Notes: a model not told the origin generated them from the sequence alone. A stretch of DNA of 64,000 nucleotides from Calliphora vicina (GCF_958450345.1 NC_088780.1:112232226-112296225); one strand, 5' to 3'. Counted from the stretch's first letter, positions 20,414 to 32,235 are shown. Program-made: numbers and translations.

Positions 20414-23400
20414 TAGAGTGTCCCAAAAATTTTTTTTTGGGAATTTCGGAACGCATACCCTCTAATTTTTTTATATATGGGGGATTTCATGTCAAGTGAA
20501 CCAACTTTTGAAATCGATGTCTTCCGATCGGGATGAAATTTGCACCAAGGTTAGCTCTATTGGATAGTAACTCAGACACAATTTTTCAACAACATCGGTC
20601 GAGAACTCTCTGAGTTATAGGGGGTAAAATTTTGACAATTTGGTCAAACAGGGGTTTTTTCTTATCCATGTAACTTATTACCTATTGTTCTTAGCAAAAT
20701 GTGTTCCAAATAGTATAGATAGCTATTTCTTCGATCTTTCGAAAAAAAATATTTAAAAAAAAAAATAAAAAATTTTTAATATTTTTTTTCCGAAATCAAA
20801 AACTTTTTTGACTTTTTTTTAAAATACGCTATTTTTTTTTATTTTTTTTTTCTTAAAATAAAGTTTAGATATTTTCCTTGAACACCTACTTGGTCGCTTA
20901 GTGGGATGCGAGTGGGATATCTATCAAAATAAATATTTTGTAACTCAAAACATAAAATTTTTGACTTTTTTTGCAAAATCAAAAACTTTGTTGACTTTTT
21001 TTTTCAAAATGGACCCTTTTTTACTTTTTTTTTTTAGGTCAAACAAAAGCTTAGATATTATCCTTGAAGACCCTTTTGGTCGCTTAGTGGGATGCGAGTG
21101 GGATATCTATCAAAATAAATATTTTTTAACTCAAGACTTACAATTTTTGACTTTTTTTTTTGCAAATACGATTTTTTTTCCAAATGGGCCCTTTTTTTAA
21201 AATTTTTTTTGTAGTCAAAAGAAAGCTTAGGTCCATTCCTTTAAGATATTTTTAGTCCCTTAGTGGGATGCGAGTAGGATATCTATCAAAATAAATATTT
21301 TGTAACGCAAGACATACAATTTTTTAATTTTTTTTTGCAAAATCAAAATTTTTTTCCAATATGGGCCCTTTTTTAATTTTTTTTTTTGCTCAAAAGAAAG
21401 CCTAGGTCCATTCCTTTAAGATATTTTTAGTCCCTTAGTGGGATGCGAGTGGGATATCTATCAAAATAAATGTTTTAACACAAAAATTGTATGTCTTGAG
21501 TTACAAAACATTTATTTTGATATATATCCCACTCGCATCCCACTAAGCGATCAAAACCATCTTAAAGGAATAGGCCTAAGCTTTCTTTATAGCAAAAAAA
21601 AAAAATTACAAAAAGCGCCCATTTTAAAAAAAAGTCAAAAAAGTTTTTGATTTTGCCAAAAAATCAAAAATTGTATATCTTGAGTTACAAAATATTTATT
21701 TTGATAGATATCCCACTCGTATCCCACTAAGGGACCTAAAATATCTTAAAGGAATGGACCTAAGCTTTCTTTTGACTAAAAAAAAATTTTTAAAAAAGGG
21801 CCCATTTTGAAAAAAAATTCGAATTTGCAAAAAAAAAGTCAATAATTGAATGTCTTGAGTTACAACATTTTTATTTTAATAGATATCCTACTCACATCTT
21901 CCTAAGTGACAAAATAGGTCTTAAAGGAAAAGACCTAAGCTTTCTTTTGAGCAAAAAAAATTTTTAAAAAAAAGTCCCATATTGGAAAAAAATTTCGATT
22001 TTGCAAAAAAAAATTAAAAAATTGTATGTCTTGCGTTACAAAATATTTATTTTGATAGATATCCCACTCGCATCCCACTAAGGGACTAAAAATATCTTAA
22101 AGGAATGGACCTAGGCTTTCTTTTGAGCAAAAAAAAAAAATTAAAAAAGGGCCCATATTGGAAAAAAATTTTGATTTTGCAAAAAAAAATTAAAAAATTG
22201 TATGTCTTGCGTTACAAAATATTTATTTTGATAGATATCCTACTCGCATCCCACTAAGGGACTAAAAATATCTTAAAGGAATGGACCTAGGCTTTCTTTT
22301 GAGCAAAAAAAAAAATTTTAAAAAAAGGGCCCATTTGGAAAAAAAATCGTATTTGCAAAAAAAAAAGTCAAGAATTGTAAGTCTTGAGTTAAAAAATATT
22401 TATTTTGATAGATATCCCACTCGCATCCCACTAAGCGACCAAAAGGGTCTTCAAGGATAATATCTAAGCTTTTGTTTGACCTAAAAAAAAAGATTAAAAA
22501 AGGGTCCATTTTGAAAAAAAAAGTCAACAAAGTTTTTGATTTTGCAAAAAAAGTCAAAAATTTTATGTTTTGAGTTACAAAATATTTATTTTGATAGATA
22601 TCCCACTCGCATCCCACTAAGCGACCAAGTAGGTGTTCAAGGAAAATATCTAAACTTTATTTTAAGAAAAAAAAAAATAAAAAAAAATAGCGTATTTTAA
22701 AAAAAAGTCAAAAAAGTTTTTGATTTCGGAAAAAAAATATTAAAAATTTTTTATTTTTTTTTTTAAATATTTTTTTTCGAAAGATCGAAGAAATAGCTAT
22801 CTATACTATTTGGAACACATTTTGCTAAGAACAATAGGTAATAAGTTACATGGATAAGAAAAAACCCCTGTTTGACCAAATTGTCAAAATTTTACCCCCT
22901 ATAACTCAGAGAGTTCTCGACCGATGTTGTTGAAAAATTGTGTCTGAGTTACTATCCAATAGAGCTAACCTTGGTGCAAATTTCATCCCGATCGGAAGAC
23001 ATCGATTTCAAAAGTTGGTTCACTTGACATGAAATCCCCCATATATAAAACTATAGTTAAATATGAAATTTTGTCTTTCTATCATGATTGCAACCCGTGC
23101 CGACTTGCGAATTAGTATTGTGGTGCATTTACAAGGGGAAAAATGCAATTTTTTCAGTTTTTGTAAAAATTTTGTCATTAAATTATTATTTTTGCAATTT
23201 AATTTAAAAGAATCGATATGTGTACGTAATTGTCGTTCTAATAAGACATAAAACACAAAAATTGGATAAAAAATGTTAAAGTTATTAAAAAATCGCCAGG
23301 CCATTAACGTATCTCAGGCCACTAGAACAAGAAACGTGTGAACAAAATTAACATATTTTGAGAAATATTAAAATAAGAGCTTCATTTTTGTGCTGTTATT

Positions 23401-24269
23401 ATAAATACTAGACATACTTTTCTTGAGTTTCATCAAAATTAGACCAAAAATATATAACATTTCGCTATTTTTCCTTGAGAAATTCCAAATATTGAAAAAT
23501 TTGACCTTTGACCTTCTCGATTTAAGGGTTGGCGTTTTCCGATTTTAGTAAAACTTTCAGACTATATTTAAAATTACATGGACTATAATATTCTGAATAG
23601 CTTTTACTTAAAAATCATAACAGTAAGGAAATTCGGCTCATTCGCCAAAATATGGCCAAAAAATTAGTTTTTCTCGAAAATCGCAAAATTTAAATCGCAG
23701 GTACGGAAAAACTATAGCATTTTTATTCCCTATTGTGTTGACAATAAATCCCCAAGTGATGATCAAAAAATTCTGAAATTTGTTTAACAAAATTTTTAAA
23801 AATTTGAAATTGGAGTTTTGAAACTGCCGTTAAAAAAATATTTTTTTTTGGTCATACATCTTAATAGGTTAACGGTATCCTACGAAGACAAAAACTCATA
23901 TACAAGTAAATATGTATATATTTTAAGTAAAAATAGCTCTTATTTTAATATATCTCAAAATATGTTAATTTTGTTCACACGTTTCTTGTTCTAGTGGCCT
24001 GAGACACGTTAATGGCCTGGCGATTTTTTAATAATTCTTTTAAATTAAATTGCAAAAGTAATAATTTAATGGCAAAATTTTAACAAAAACTGAAAAAATT
24101 GCATTTTTTTCCCCTTGTAAATGCACCACAAAACTAAATCGCAAGTCGGCACGCGTTGCAATCATGATATAAAGACAAAATTTCATATTTAACTATAGTT
24201 TTATATATATAAAAAAAAATTAGAGGGTATGCGTTCCGAAATTCCAAAAAAAAATTTTGGGACACTCTA
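20414..24269. mobile_element. hAT-like palindromic element (TAGAGTG termini) containing foldback copy 2
   Basis: It begins TAGAGTGTCCC and ends GGGACACTCTA. An exact 8-bp direct repeat ATGTACAG flanks it (20406-20413, 24270-24277), as in hAT elements. The left arm is 20414-20478 plus 23041-about 23390. The right arm, about 23930-24269, is its reverse complement (landmarks CCGAAATTCC, AAACTATAGTT, CAGGCCACTAGAACAAGAAA). The central part, 23390-23930, matches the element at 47644-48797 in reverse. Without the foldback insertion it is about 1.29 kb. No transposase ORF. Confidence 0.85.
20479..23040. mobile_element. Foldback element, copy 2
   Basis: It has the same inverted ends (GGGGGATTTCATGTCAAGTG) and the same repeat units as copy 1, but with four forward units on the left (about 20902, 21088, 21264, 21440) and seven inverted units on the right. 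It is therefore the reverse complement of copy 1 without the 757-bp insertion. Length is 2562 bp, against about 2567 bp for copy 1. It sits inside the left arm of the hAT-like element, at an AT dinucleotide run, so the exact target duplication cannot be fixed. Confidence 0.88.
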
Positions 24270-24274
24270 ATGTA

Positions 24275-24747
24275 CAGTGGAGGCCAGGTAATTAAGACAA
24301 AAATTGCTTGCTAAATTCCATGTGATTCTAAATTAATTTGTCAAATATTTCCACAAATATGTATGGATAAGAACTGTTTTAACAACAAGTGTGTTTTATT
24401 CAACTGTGTTAATTCATACATATTCACCACGAACACATAAGATTTTTCTACAGCTTGACCAACAATTTTATTTTTAAATAAACATATTTTCTAACATTTA
24501 TATCATTATATTTTTATTATTATAAAATATTCGGACCAAATTTCGTATTTTTCGTTGAGGTGAGTCAACGGATTTCCACATATCTTTGTCCATATATGTT
24601 GTACTGATTTTTCCAAACATTTTTGAGAAACTAGAAATATTAATAATAAATTTCACACCCTTAGATCCTTTTGTTTTGGCTCTATCGCATTCATTCAGTT
24701 CATGAAAAAAAATTCAAGTAATTGTCTTAAATAGCTGGCCACCACTG
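24275..24747. mobile_element. Tc1/mariner-type MITE with CAGTGG termini (473 bp)
   Basis: The left end CAGTGGAGGCCAGGTAATTA and the right end, the inverse of CAGTGGTGGCCAGCTATTTA, are inverted repeats continuing into AAGACAA. TA stands outside both ends (24273-24274, 24748-24749). There is no ORF. The neighbouring hAT-like element inserted right at its left edge, duplicating the first three bases. Confidence 0.8.
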
Positions 24748-25039
24748 TATATAACTAAGGACACTTTAATACAAACGAATGTGAGTTTATTCATTATGTG
24801 GTAAAAGCACTCACTTATTATGTTATTCACGTCATTTACATTAAAGATTTATACAAAAATGGGACTTCAAACTTTGTTCAAAACTTGGCACATCATATTT
24901 GTAACCACAACACTTTAAATTTTATTATGTTTTTTGTCTCTCCTGTAAAATTTAAAAAAAGTGTTGATAGGCCCTTTTGCATTTTAGGTGACGATATATA
25001 CTAAGCCATTTTTAAAATTAGCTAGTTTCGAAAAACTCG

Positions 25040-25400
25040 ATTTTTGAAAATTGACAAAAATCGATAAAGTATTTCAGCCTAACTGCAAATGCCTTATTGT
25101 AGGTTTTAAGTCCATAAAATTTACTATTATTTTAAATTTCGTACCATAAAACAAATTTCAAATATAATTTAAAATGTTTTTTTTTTATTATTTTAAAAAA
25201 AAGTTTTTTGTTTTGAACTTTTATGTATACTTTGTTTTTTTTAATTTTTTGAAATTTCTTTTTTTTATTGAAACTATTTTCATTTATTTGAAAGTTTTGA
25301 AAAAAACAAAAGTTCTATTTTAAAATAAAGTTGACATTAACAAAAATTAACTTTATCATTTCTTTCATGGTTAGGGTGTTTAAGTTTTTGAATTATTGTT
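25040..25400. repeat. Dispersed repeat A, uninterrupted copy
   Basis: Reverse-orientation match to 3775-4018 plus 4597-4740. It shows the site of the 4023-4596 insertion in its empty form. No coding content. Confidence 0.7.
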
Positions 25401-25639
25401 CTTCTGGTTGACCATATGAAAGGTTATTATTATACTTATACTAATAAACTTATATAAATACATAGAAACATAAAAGTGCAGTCCTAATGCAAATGCAATT
25501 TTCTGATGCATTTTTTTGTATATGATTCATTTTTACTGTATATATTAAAATGAGAATTGTTTAGTAAATCGTGTAAACTCACACACTTCGTCGTATATGT
25601 GTGCTAAAAATTAAGAAAATCTAAAGACCAATGGTAAAT

Positions 25640-25790
25640 TTATGGGTCGATGTACGGTAAAAATTCCCGAGGTGGTCAAGTGGTCAAAATTCAAAACTCG
25701 ACAAGTCAAATATCATTAAAATCGGGCTAAGGGTTTAGAAGTCACATATTTACTTCCCTCTTTTTTTCTATACCACTGTGCGGTGATATT
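25640..25790. repeat. Repeat family D (CGCACAGTGG terminus)
   Basis: ATATCACCGCACAGTGGTATAG in reverse, then CTTCTAAACCCTTAG. The same segment occurs in opposite orientation at about 39855-39990, and related termini occur at 54008-54060 and 54170-54230. It is probably the end of an uncharacterised DNA transposon. Confidence 0.45.
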
Positions 25791-26087
25791 AATGTTGAAT
25801 TTTAAAAGAAAATATTTAACAAAAAACAATAAAGCATTAAATAAAAAGCATTGCATACTTTTAGCCATATTGTTTATTGTTGTCGTTAACAAGCATGTGC
25901 ACCATAATTGTTTAACATATAGATATCTAGCGACCGTTAGAGGGAGCCACGTATTGTTTTAAGAGATTCTCAGGCAATACCTCAAAACAATACTTGAAAT
26001 GTATTCAAAAACTATTTTAAAAAGATGATTCTGTAATAAAAATGTATGTTACAGATCTTTCAGAAATTGAATATCGACTTTTCTACT

Positions 26088-26295
26088 TAAGGTAGGGTCA
26101 CACATGGCAAATATTTGCTCAAAAAAGCGTAACCACTATTCAATCAAACAGCAACAAATAAAACTAAATTTTTTGTTTTGAATCATCCAAAGTAAAACAA
26201 GTTTTTGAAATAAATAAAAGAATTCAAATATATTTTATTTAAGACGTAACCACTAACTTTTTAGTCAAATATTTGTCATGTGTGACCCTACCTTT
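26088..26295. mobile_element. MITE with GGTAGGGTCACACATG termini (about 207 bp)
   Basis: The left end TTAAGGTAGGGTCACACATG faces the right end CATGTGTGACCCTACCTTTA, with paired inner ATATTTG segments. Flanking TTA on both sides is compatible with a 3-bp TTA duplication. It shares GGTAGGRTCACAC with the 687-bp element at 4855, so the two are related families. Confidence 0.75.
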
Positions 26296-26734
26296 AGCAA
26301 TATGTCTATTTTATTAACGGGACAATTTTCAAAAAAGGCGAAAAGTGTCGGAATTTTCATAATATAAGAAAACAACTGCCATTACTTTAATCTTTTCTCC
26401 CAAAATTCTATACATATTTATGCAATTTATACAATCTTAATTTTATAATAAACCCATGTCAGATACATTTTAGAAAATAATCCCTTCAAATACATACATT
26501 TTTTAATAATTTTCTGAGTCGATTGATTCCAAAGATCCATTATTTTTGAGCGACACATACATATTCGTAACTTATTAATCTGATGTGGAGAAAACATTTT
26601 TGGAGAATTTTAATTTTAAATAAGCGTAACAATATGAAATCAATTTTGATGTTTTGACGAATTCAAACAAAAATCAATTTTTTAGGGAAATTCTCATGGA
26701 ATATTGGTACCTAAAGATATAAAAATGTTTGATA

Positions 26735-27830
26735 CCCAACAAATTGAGACTTCTTGATTGTAACAGAATAGCTAACAGAATAGATCACTTTTGTAGAATA
26801 AACATATATTCCAGCTGGTCTGAATTCTTTTTACAGTGGGTCAAAGTTGTAATTTGTTGATCGATATACTAACTAAAAACATTTTGTAAGTTAATGTCTG
26901 AGAGAATTCTTATTATGGGGATAATTTTTGTGGAAGATCTTAACCCTCTAGCTCCTCTCTTTAAGGGTCAATTTGAAAATTTTTTCGATGAAATCAAAAT
27001 AAGTCCTTTCATAAAGGACATTCGATGATTAAAATATTGTACGAAAATGTTTTTCCAAAAATTTCAGTGGGGGTCGCCAAAAATACCAAAGTTGTAAACA
27101 AAACCTTATACGCCTAATTATCAAAATTACACGTCACCTTGCGTCCCACATTTTTTAAAAATATTGCCAAAAATCCAAGTATGATCCGACTGAGCTGAAA
27201 TTAAAAATATAAATAGTCCCTAACAAGATATACAAAAACCGTGCACAGATAAGTTCAAGAGATATTTAGGTTTATTTATTTATTTCTTTTAATTCTGCTC
27301 GATCTTTTTTGTTTTTTTAGACTTGGAGGGCCTATGAAGGGTCGACTTTTTTTAAGTATATATATAAAATTCTGCATAAAATCAAAACAACATGGATCCA
27401 AATTTGCAATATGTAAAAATGGCCGTATTTTTACGTTTTTTTACCCAAAAAGTCCCTATATTTTTTTCTTTTGTAGAAATATTTTTTTTCGGTGCTATAT
27501 AAAATTTGTATATGATTCCAAAAGAGAACCTAATGCAAAAACGTCCATAGTAAAACTTGGCCCACTTAAGCGGACCTAGTCGTCCCCAGATATATCCAAA
27601 CTTATATTAAAAAAAATAAATATACCATAGAATATTTTAATCCTCAACATGGATTTGTTTGGATTTTCACGAAAAAAGGATCTACCACAAAAAGTATCTC
27701 AATAAAATTCCACAATATAACTCTGACAGTAAGAAGTCTCTCAGACATTAACTTAGAATATTTTTTCAGTTAGTATAAAAAAAAATTAGGACCAGCTGGA
27801 CTATAAGTTTATCCAAAAATGCTTAAACAT
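26735..27830. repeat. Repeat family E, full-length copy with inverted arms
   Basis: The segment about 26805-26925 (CCAGCTGGTCTGAATTC, ACTAACT, GTTAATGTCTGAGAGA) reappears inverted at about 27725-27830, giving arms of about 100 bp around roughly 800 bp. The left half recurs at 43715-44340. There is no recognisable transposase; the ORF at 27334 appears to be chance. Confidence 0.65.
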
Positions 27831-27839
27831 AAAACTTAT

Positions 27840-28230
27840 TTAATTAATTATTATAAGACAATTATGAATCTTCATATATAATTGAAATTAGGACAACTGT
27901 TGACCTATTTTCGTCAAACTTTACAGTATAATTCAGATTACCTAGTACTAATTTATGCAAAATTGTATAAGGATTGCAGCATACTAAACATATTTATGAC
28001 TGCTCTAGCAGTATTCTCATTTTAGGTGGTTTAGGTGAAATTATACCGATATTGCCCATTTTCAGCCAGCTAGCTCCTTTTGTTTGCGTCCTATCATGTT
28101 TTTAACACACAGCCAGACCGGCGGACATCGTCCTGGAGTTTCATAAGGACCCAAAATATATATAATTTTGTGTATCTGCGATGAATATTTCGATGACTTA
28201 CAAACGGAATGACAAAATCAATCTATTTTG
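27840..28230. repeat. Repeat family C copy (GGATTGCMGCATAMTMAACAT)
   Basis: Contains the family phrases ATAAGGATTGCAGCATACT, TTTATGACTGCTC and TTTCATAAGGA. Other copies lie at about 17430-18120, 38130-38680, 42430-43000 and, partly, 59640-59900. It is non-coding, dispersed and of unknown class. Confidence 0.5.
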
Positions 28231-28259
28231 ATAAGAATCTAACAAATTATGAATATTAC

Positions 28260-29745
28260 TTCTCAACCTAAAGGTAATTAAAAAACTATGCCAAATAACT
28301 AATTTACTCTAATTAATGTTTAAAATATTTAGCCGGGTTTTACAAATAACCAAATATTGGTATTGAAAACCCAAAAGATGCTTTCAAAAACCAAAACAAA
28401 TTAATTCCGGTTCTTTTTAGCACACTTTGGTTTTGTCCACATGCTAGTAATTATTTACATTTATTTTCAATAGCCAATTTATGGAGTCTCTTTCAAGAGA
28501 TAATTTACAAGACACAGCCACATGAAGTAGCAACTTCAAATGCATACAACAATCAAGGAAAACTCCCATAAACTTTAAGAAAGACTGCTGGGAAAGAACT
28601 CTATACTCTTAATTTTACATCAATTCTTGTTTGTACATATTTTGTTGCTGGAGTAGACTGTGCAAGATGATTATACTAAATTCGAGTTAATATAAACAAT
28701 CTGAAACTGTTGAAAAACTTTCAGTTGAAAGAAAGCAGTCGTCAAACAAATAACAAACACTCTTCATAAATGCTTTAGCACCCAGCCGCAAACAACATGA
28801 TATTTAACTAATGCAAAATTAAAAAAAAAGTGTTTAAAACATTAGAATTTAAAGAAACAAACAGCAAAATGGGTAAAAAATAATAAGAGAAAAGTGAGAA
28901 ACCTAAACAAATGAATGAATGAGTTTACCAAACCAAAATCTATCTCTACTACCTCACATACTATTTCATAGAAAAGTTGATAGAAAAAGTAAACCGCAAA
29001 CAAAGTGTAAAATAAATTAAATAAAAGTTATAAAAAAGTGGAAATTAGTGTTAAAAATGGTTAAGAGAGCTAACAAAAATAAAAAAATTGCAGCTGAATT
29101 TTGTGTGTGCGTTGAATTTTTTATAAATTAGTAGAAGAAAAGTATATGTTTATAGTAATTATACTTTGTAGTTATTTATTTTTAACATGTCTGAAGTTCA
29201 GTTACTTTTTTCCAAAAGAAAAAATTAGTAGTAGAGGTAAAATATTTAAAAATTCAAAGCTCTTAATAAAAAGTACAGTGGAGCAAAATATATTTCAATG
29301 TAAGTATTACTGAATGTAAAATTTTTAATTTAAGTTTATGGATTAAGGGCCATTTTTTGAGATCGTATTTAAATATGAATTATTTTTAAGTTCTATTTAA
29401 ATACGGAAATAAGTTTCTCAGTGATTTTTTAAATGATACTTAAATGGCCAACGTTGGCAATTTAAATTCTATTTAAGTTTCATAAACTACCATATGTTTT
29501 TGACATCTGACTTTTGTTGTTTGGTTTTTTTCAATCTATTGTAGTGAAAAAAAAATCAAACAACAGCGACTTGCAAAAACTACAATTCCAATGCGGGGCA
29601 ATTGGAGCTTATTTTGTGCATTTTCCTACCAACAATTTTATTGTTTAACAGACTTTTATTTCTTATTGGGCACAATGTATCAATTTTTGTTTTGGTTGAA
29701 CAGCTGTTTTAAGCAAAACTATCGATAAATGTTTGATTTTATCTT
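28260..29745. other. Intergenic DNA left of the piggyBac element
   Basis: A+T-rich with no recognised gene. The stretch 28690-29110 has a purine-rich, 5' UTR-like look and very short ORFs only (for example ATG at 29058), which is not enough to call a gene. Confidence 0.4.
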
Positions 29746-29751
29746 ATTTAA

Positions 29752-32163
29752 CCCTTTATCTGGCAACATGTTATTTTAAGTGCAAAAAGTTATTTTTCTA
29801 TTACTAATACTAAAATAAAAACACATATTTATTCAGAAATTTTAAAAAAATATTTTTTTCTTGTTAATTTAAAAAAAACTGGTGTGTTACAGAAATGTTA
29901 CATTGCCTGAAAAGTTGCAAATATTTTATGATAGATGGAATGCACGGAAGCAGTTATTATTTTTGTTATAGCACAATGCAACACCACATTTTTCGCATAA
30001 AGTTTGTGACACGCCTTGGCAATTTGGCATTTTGCACCGTATTCTCTTTTCCGCCCAGACTGGCCAATGACCAACCTGGTCTAGACGTACAGCTTGTGGT
30101 GGAGCATGTTGAGCCGGTCCTTTGGACTTTTTTGCTTGTAAATCAGGTTCAATTGATCTCGTTCTTTTTATTTTAGATTTGGTATCGAGCTTCAAAAGAG
30201 TTTCAGCAATCTGCAGACGAAATTCTGCAGAAGATAACAACTTGTGTGTTTTATTGGCTGCACTGTTCTTTTTGTACAATAGCCATGAGTTCGCCATTAC
30301 TAAATCTAAAAAGTGGTAAAATAATCGAACTTGCCACCTTTTACTGCGAAGCTGAATTTTGTATCTTCCCATAATAGCGTCAATGAGATCTACACCTCCC
30401 ATGTGCGCATTATATTGGCCAACAATGGAAGGACGTTCTATTTCAATATACTTTTTTTGAGCTTTGTCGTATCTCTTTACTGGACGTTTTGGGATTTCAC
30501 CAATGAAAGTAGAAGCCAGATTTACAATTTTGTTGTCCTTCCATGAGACTGTTGCAATTTCAATTCCTTCAACGCTACAAACAAACTCTACAGAAGATCC
30601 TCTATTGTTCTTAATCATTTCCTTTTCAGGTGGAAGTTTACAATTTTGAATACGGTTTCTTCTTATCGTTCCTACGCTAAAAATTCCTTCTTTAGCTAAA
30701 TAGGCGAGGAGAGGCAAAGAAGTAAAATAATTGTCGAAATATAGTTGAAAATTTTGTTTTCTGGGAATGATTCGCGCCAGTCTCATGACTACATTTGAAG
30801 ATGCGCCTAGGTCAGGTTCGTTGCTCTCAATAACATTTTCCTTTCCAGTTTCTGGCTCAATTTTATAAGCGAATCCCGAAGACCCACATAGTACATATAT
30901 TTTATAACCCCATTTATGGGGTTTGTTAGGTATGTAACGCTTTAGATGGTTTCTGGCTTTGGTAGAACACATCTGTTCATCGACACAAAGATGTGGTTCA
31001 AGAGGAACTTTACGAAAATTTTTATTTAATTCGTCTATGACTGGCCGGACTTTAAACATTCTATCATAATTTTTGTCGGTTGCAGCCAGATTTTTGGTGT
31101 TATCATTGAAGTGAATTACCCGTCTAATTTTTTCAAATTTTTTTAAAGGCATCACTTCTCGTATTTTTGTGGTCCCAATGCTGTTGCTCCAGTGACTGGA
31201 TGCATTAGGAAGCTGTACCAACGACATCATGTACACAATGCCAATAAATTGTTGAATATCTATTTGTGCTACGCGAAATGTATCACTGATGTCCTTTTGC
31301 GTGATATACAAATTTGTTTCATCAGCAATGTATTGCAACATTTCTTTTGAAAGGAAGTAAAAAAAATATTGTATTGGAGTGCTAAGGCTTTTTATTTCTT
31401 CGGGCAATGTTGTATTCCCTTTGAATATCAGTTGTTGCTCATTTAGAACAAGGTTTTTCTTTTTCCAAAGAATGTTCTCATAACGCTTCTTTTGGCATTG
31501 CCTACTTTCTGCTGCTTCATTTCCTACACATTCTATTATATCGTTAATATCTGGAGCAACATCTTCGATAATGGCGTCTTGTGCATCTACAGTATATTCA
31601 GGATCATGAGCAACATCTTCAAAAATGGAGTCTTCTACATCTACCGAATATTCAGGATCAGCCACACTATCATCGTCAAAGTCAAGTCCATCCTCACTTT
31701 CCTCAAGAATTTCTAAAATTTTCGCATTCGTCAGCGACATATTTACATGTAGGCTACGAAAAAAAAACACATTACTGTGCAATGTGACATAAATGTAACA
31801 AACTGAAATTAACCAAATACAATTAGAATATGGTTTGCTTTCAGTTGTATTTTATGAAAATCACTTTATTACATACTTACGGACTTATTATAAACCAAGA
31901 AAATAATATGTATAACACAAATCTGATTTTCACACTGAAAACTTAAACACTTGTTATGGTTTGAAATTTTTTTCAGCAATAACCTTTTGGCACAGAAAAA
32001 CATGTGATAATAATATTGTCCCGTTACATTTTATTTCTTTGTTATTGAGTACAGTTTGTACTAATTATGTTACAAAACCTAAAATAATTATATTGATAAA
32101 ACACAGCAATATATAGGCAATTTTTGGGTATGTGACATTTCTGTTACATGGCCAGATAAAGGG
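29752..32163 (-). mobile_element. Complete piggyBac-type transposon
   Basis: Inverted termini read CCCTTTATCTGGC(A/-)ACATG at 29752 and the inverse at 32145-32163. TTAA flanks both ends (29748-29751, 32164-32167), the hallmark of piggyBac insertion. Subterminal inverted repeats frame the gene: GTGTTACAGAAATGTTACA at about 29884 and the inverse of TTGTTACATTTATGTCACA at about 31783. The element is 2412 bp and carries a single uninterrupted transposase ORF on the minus strand, with no nested insertions, so it looks young and possibly autonomous. Confidence 0.93.
29926..31782 (-). CDS. piggyBac transposase (PGBD-like, DDE_Tnp_1_7), intact
   Basis: The 618-codon ORF has no stops or frameshifts. 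The better start is probably M15 (31740), because the first 14 codons overlap the subterminal repeat and a T-tract with a splice-acceptor look; that gives 604 residues. The acidic N-terminus contains an 18-residue tandem duplication (DPEY(S/T)VD..., residues 42-77). The DDE core shows HLCVDEQM (D268), LYFDNYFTS (D350) and AHMGGVDLID (D465, D468), all present. The C-terminus is a cysteine-rich zinc-binding domain (C583, C588, C596, C599, C604, C611, H616) as in piggyBac, where it helps bind the ends. The protein excises and inserts the element at TTAA sites. It lies between matching TIRs, so it is a transposon gene rather than a domesticated one. Confidence 0.95.
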   Translation of the reverse strand: MHSNVFFFRSLHVNMSLTNAKILEILEESEDGLDFDDDSVADPEYSVDVEDSIFEDVAHDPEYTVDAQDAIIEDVAPDINDIIECVGNEAAESRQCQKKRYENILWKKKNLVLNEQQLIFKGNTTLPEEIKSLSTPIQYFFYFLSKEMLQYIADETNLYITQKDISDTFRVAQIDIQQFIGIVYMMSLVQLPNASSHWSNSIGTTKIREVMPLKKFEKIRRVIHFNDNTKNLAATDKNYDRMFKVRPVIDELNKNFRKVPLEPHLCVDEQMCSTKARNHLKRYIPNKPHKWGYKIYVLCGSSGFAYKIEPETGKENVIESNEPDLGASSNVVMRLARIIPRKQNFQLYFDNYFTSLPLLAYLAKEGIFSVGTIRRNRIQNCKLPPEKEMIKNNRGSSVEFVCSVEGIEIATVSWKDNKIVNLASTFIGEIPKRPVKRYDKAQKKYIEIERPSIVGQYNAHMGGVDLIDAIMGRYKIQLRSKRWQVRLFYHFLDLVMANSWLLYKKNSAANKTHKLLSSAEFRLQIAETLLKLDTKSKIKRTRSIEPDLQAKKSKGPAQHAPPQAVRLDQVGHWPVWAEKRIRCKMPNCQGVSQTLCEKCGVALCYNKNNNCFRAFHLS

Positions 32164-32235
32164 TTAAATAAGAAAAATTATATAGCACTGGAAAACTCAA
32201 ACAGTATTTATATACCACTTAAATTTAAGTAAAAA

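Noticed and set aside
30122..31787. Plus-strand ORFs opposite the piggyBac transposase
   Set aside because: They are antisense shadows of the intact transposase frame.
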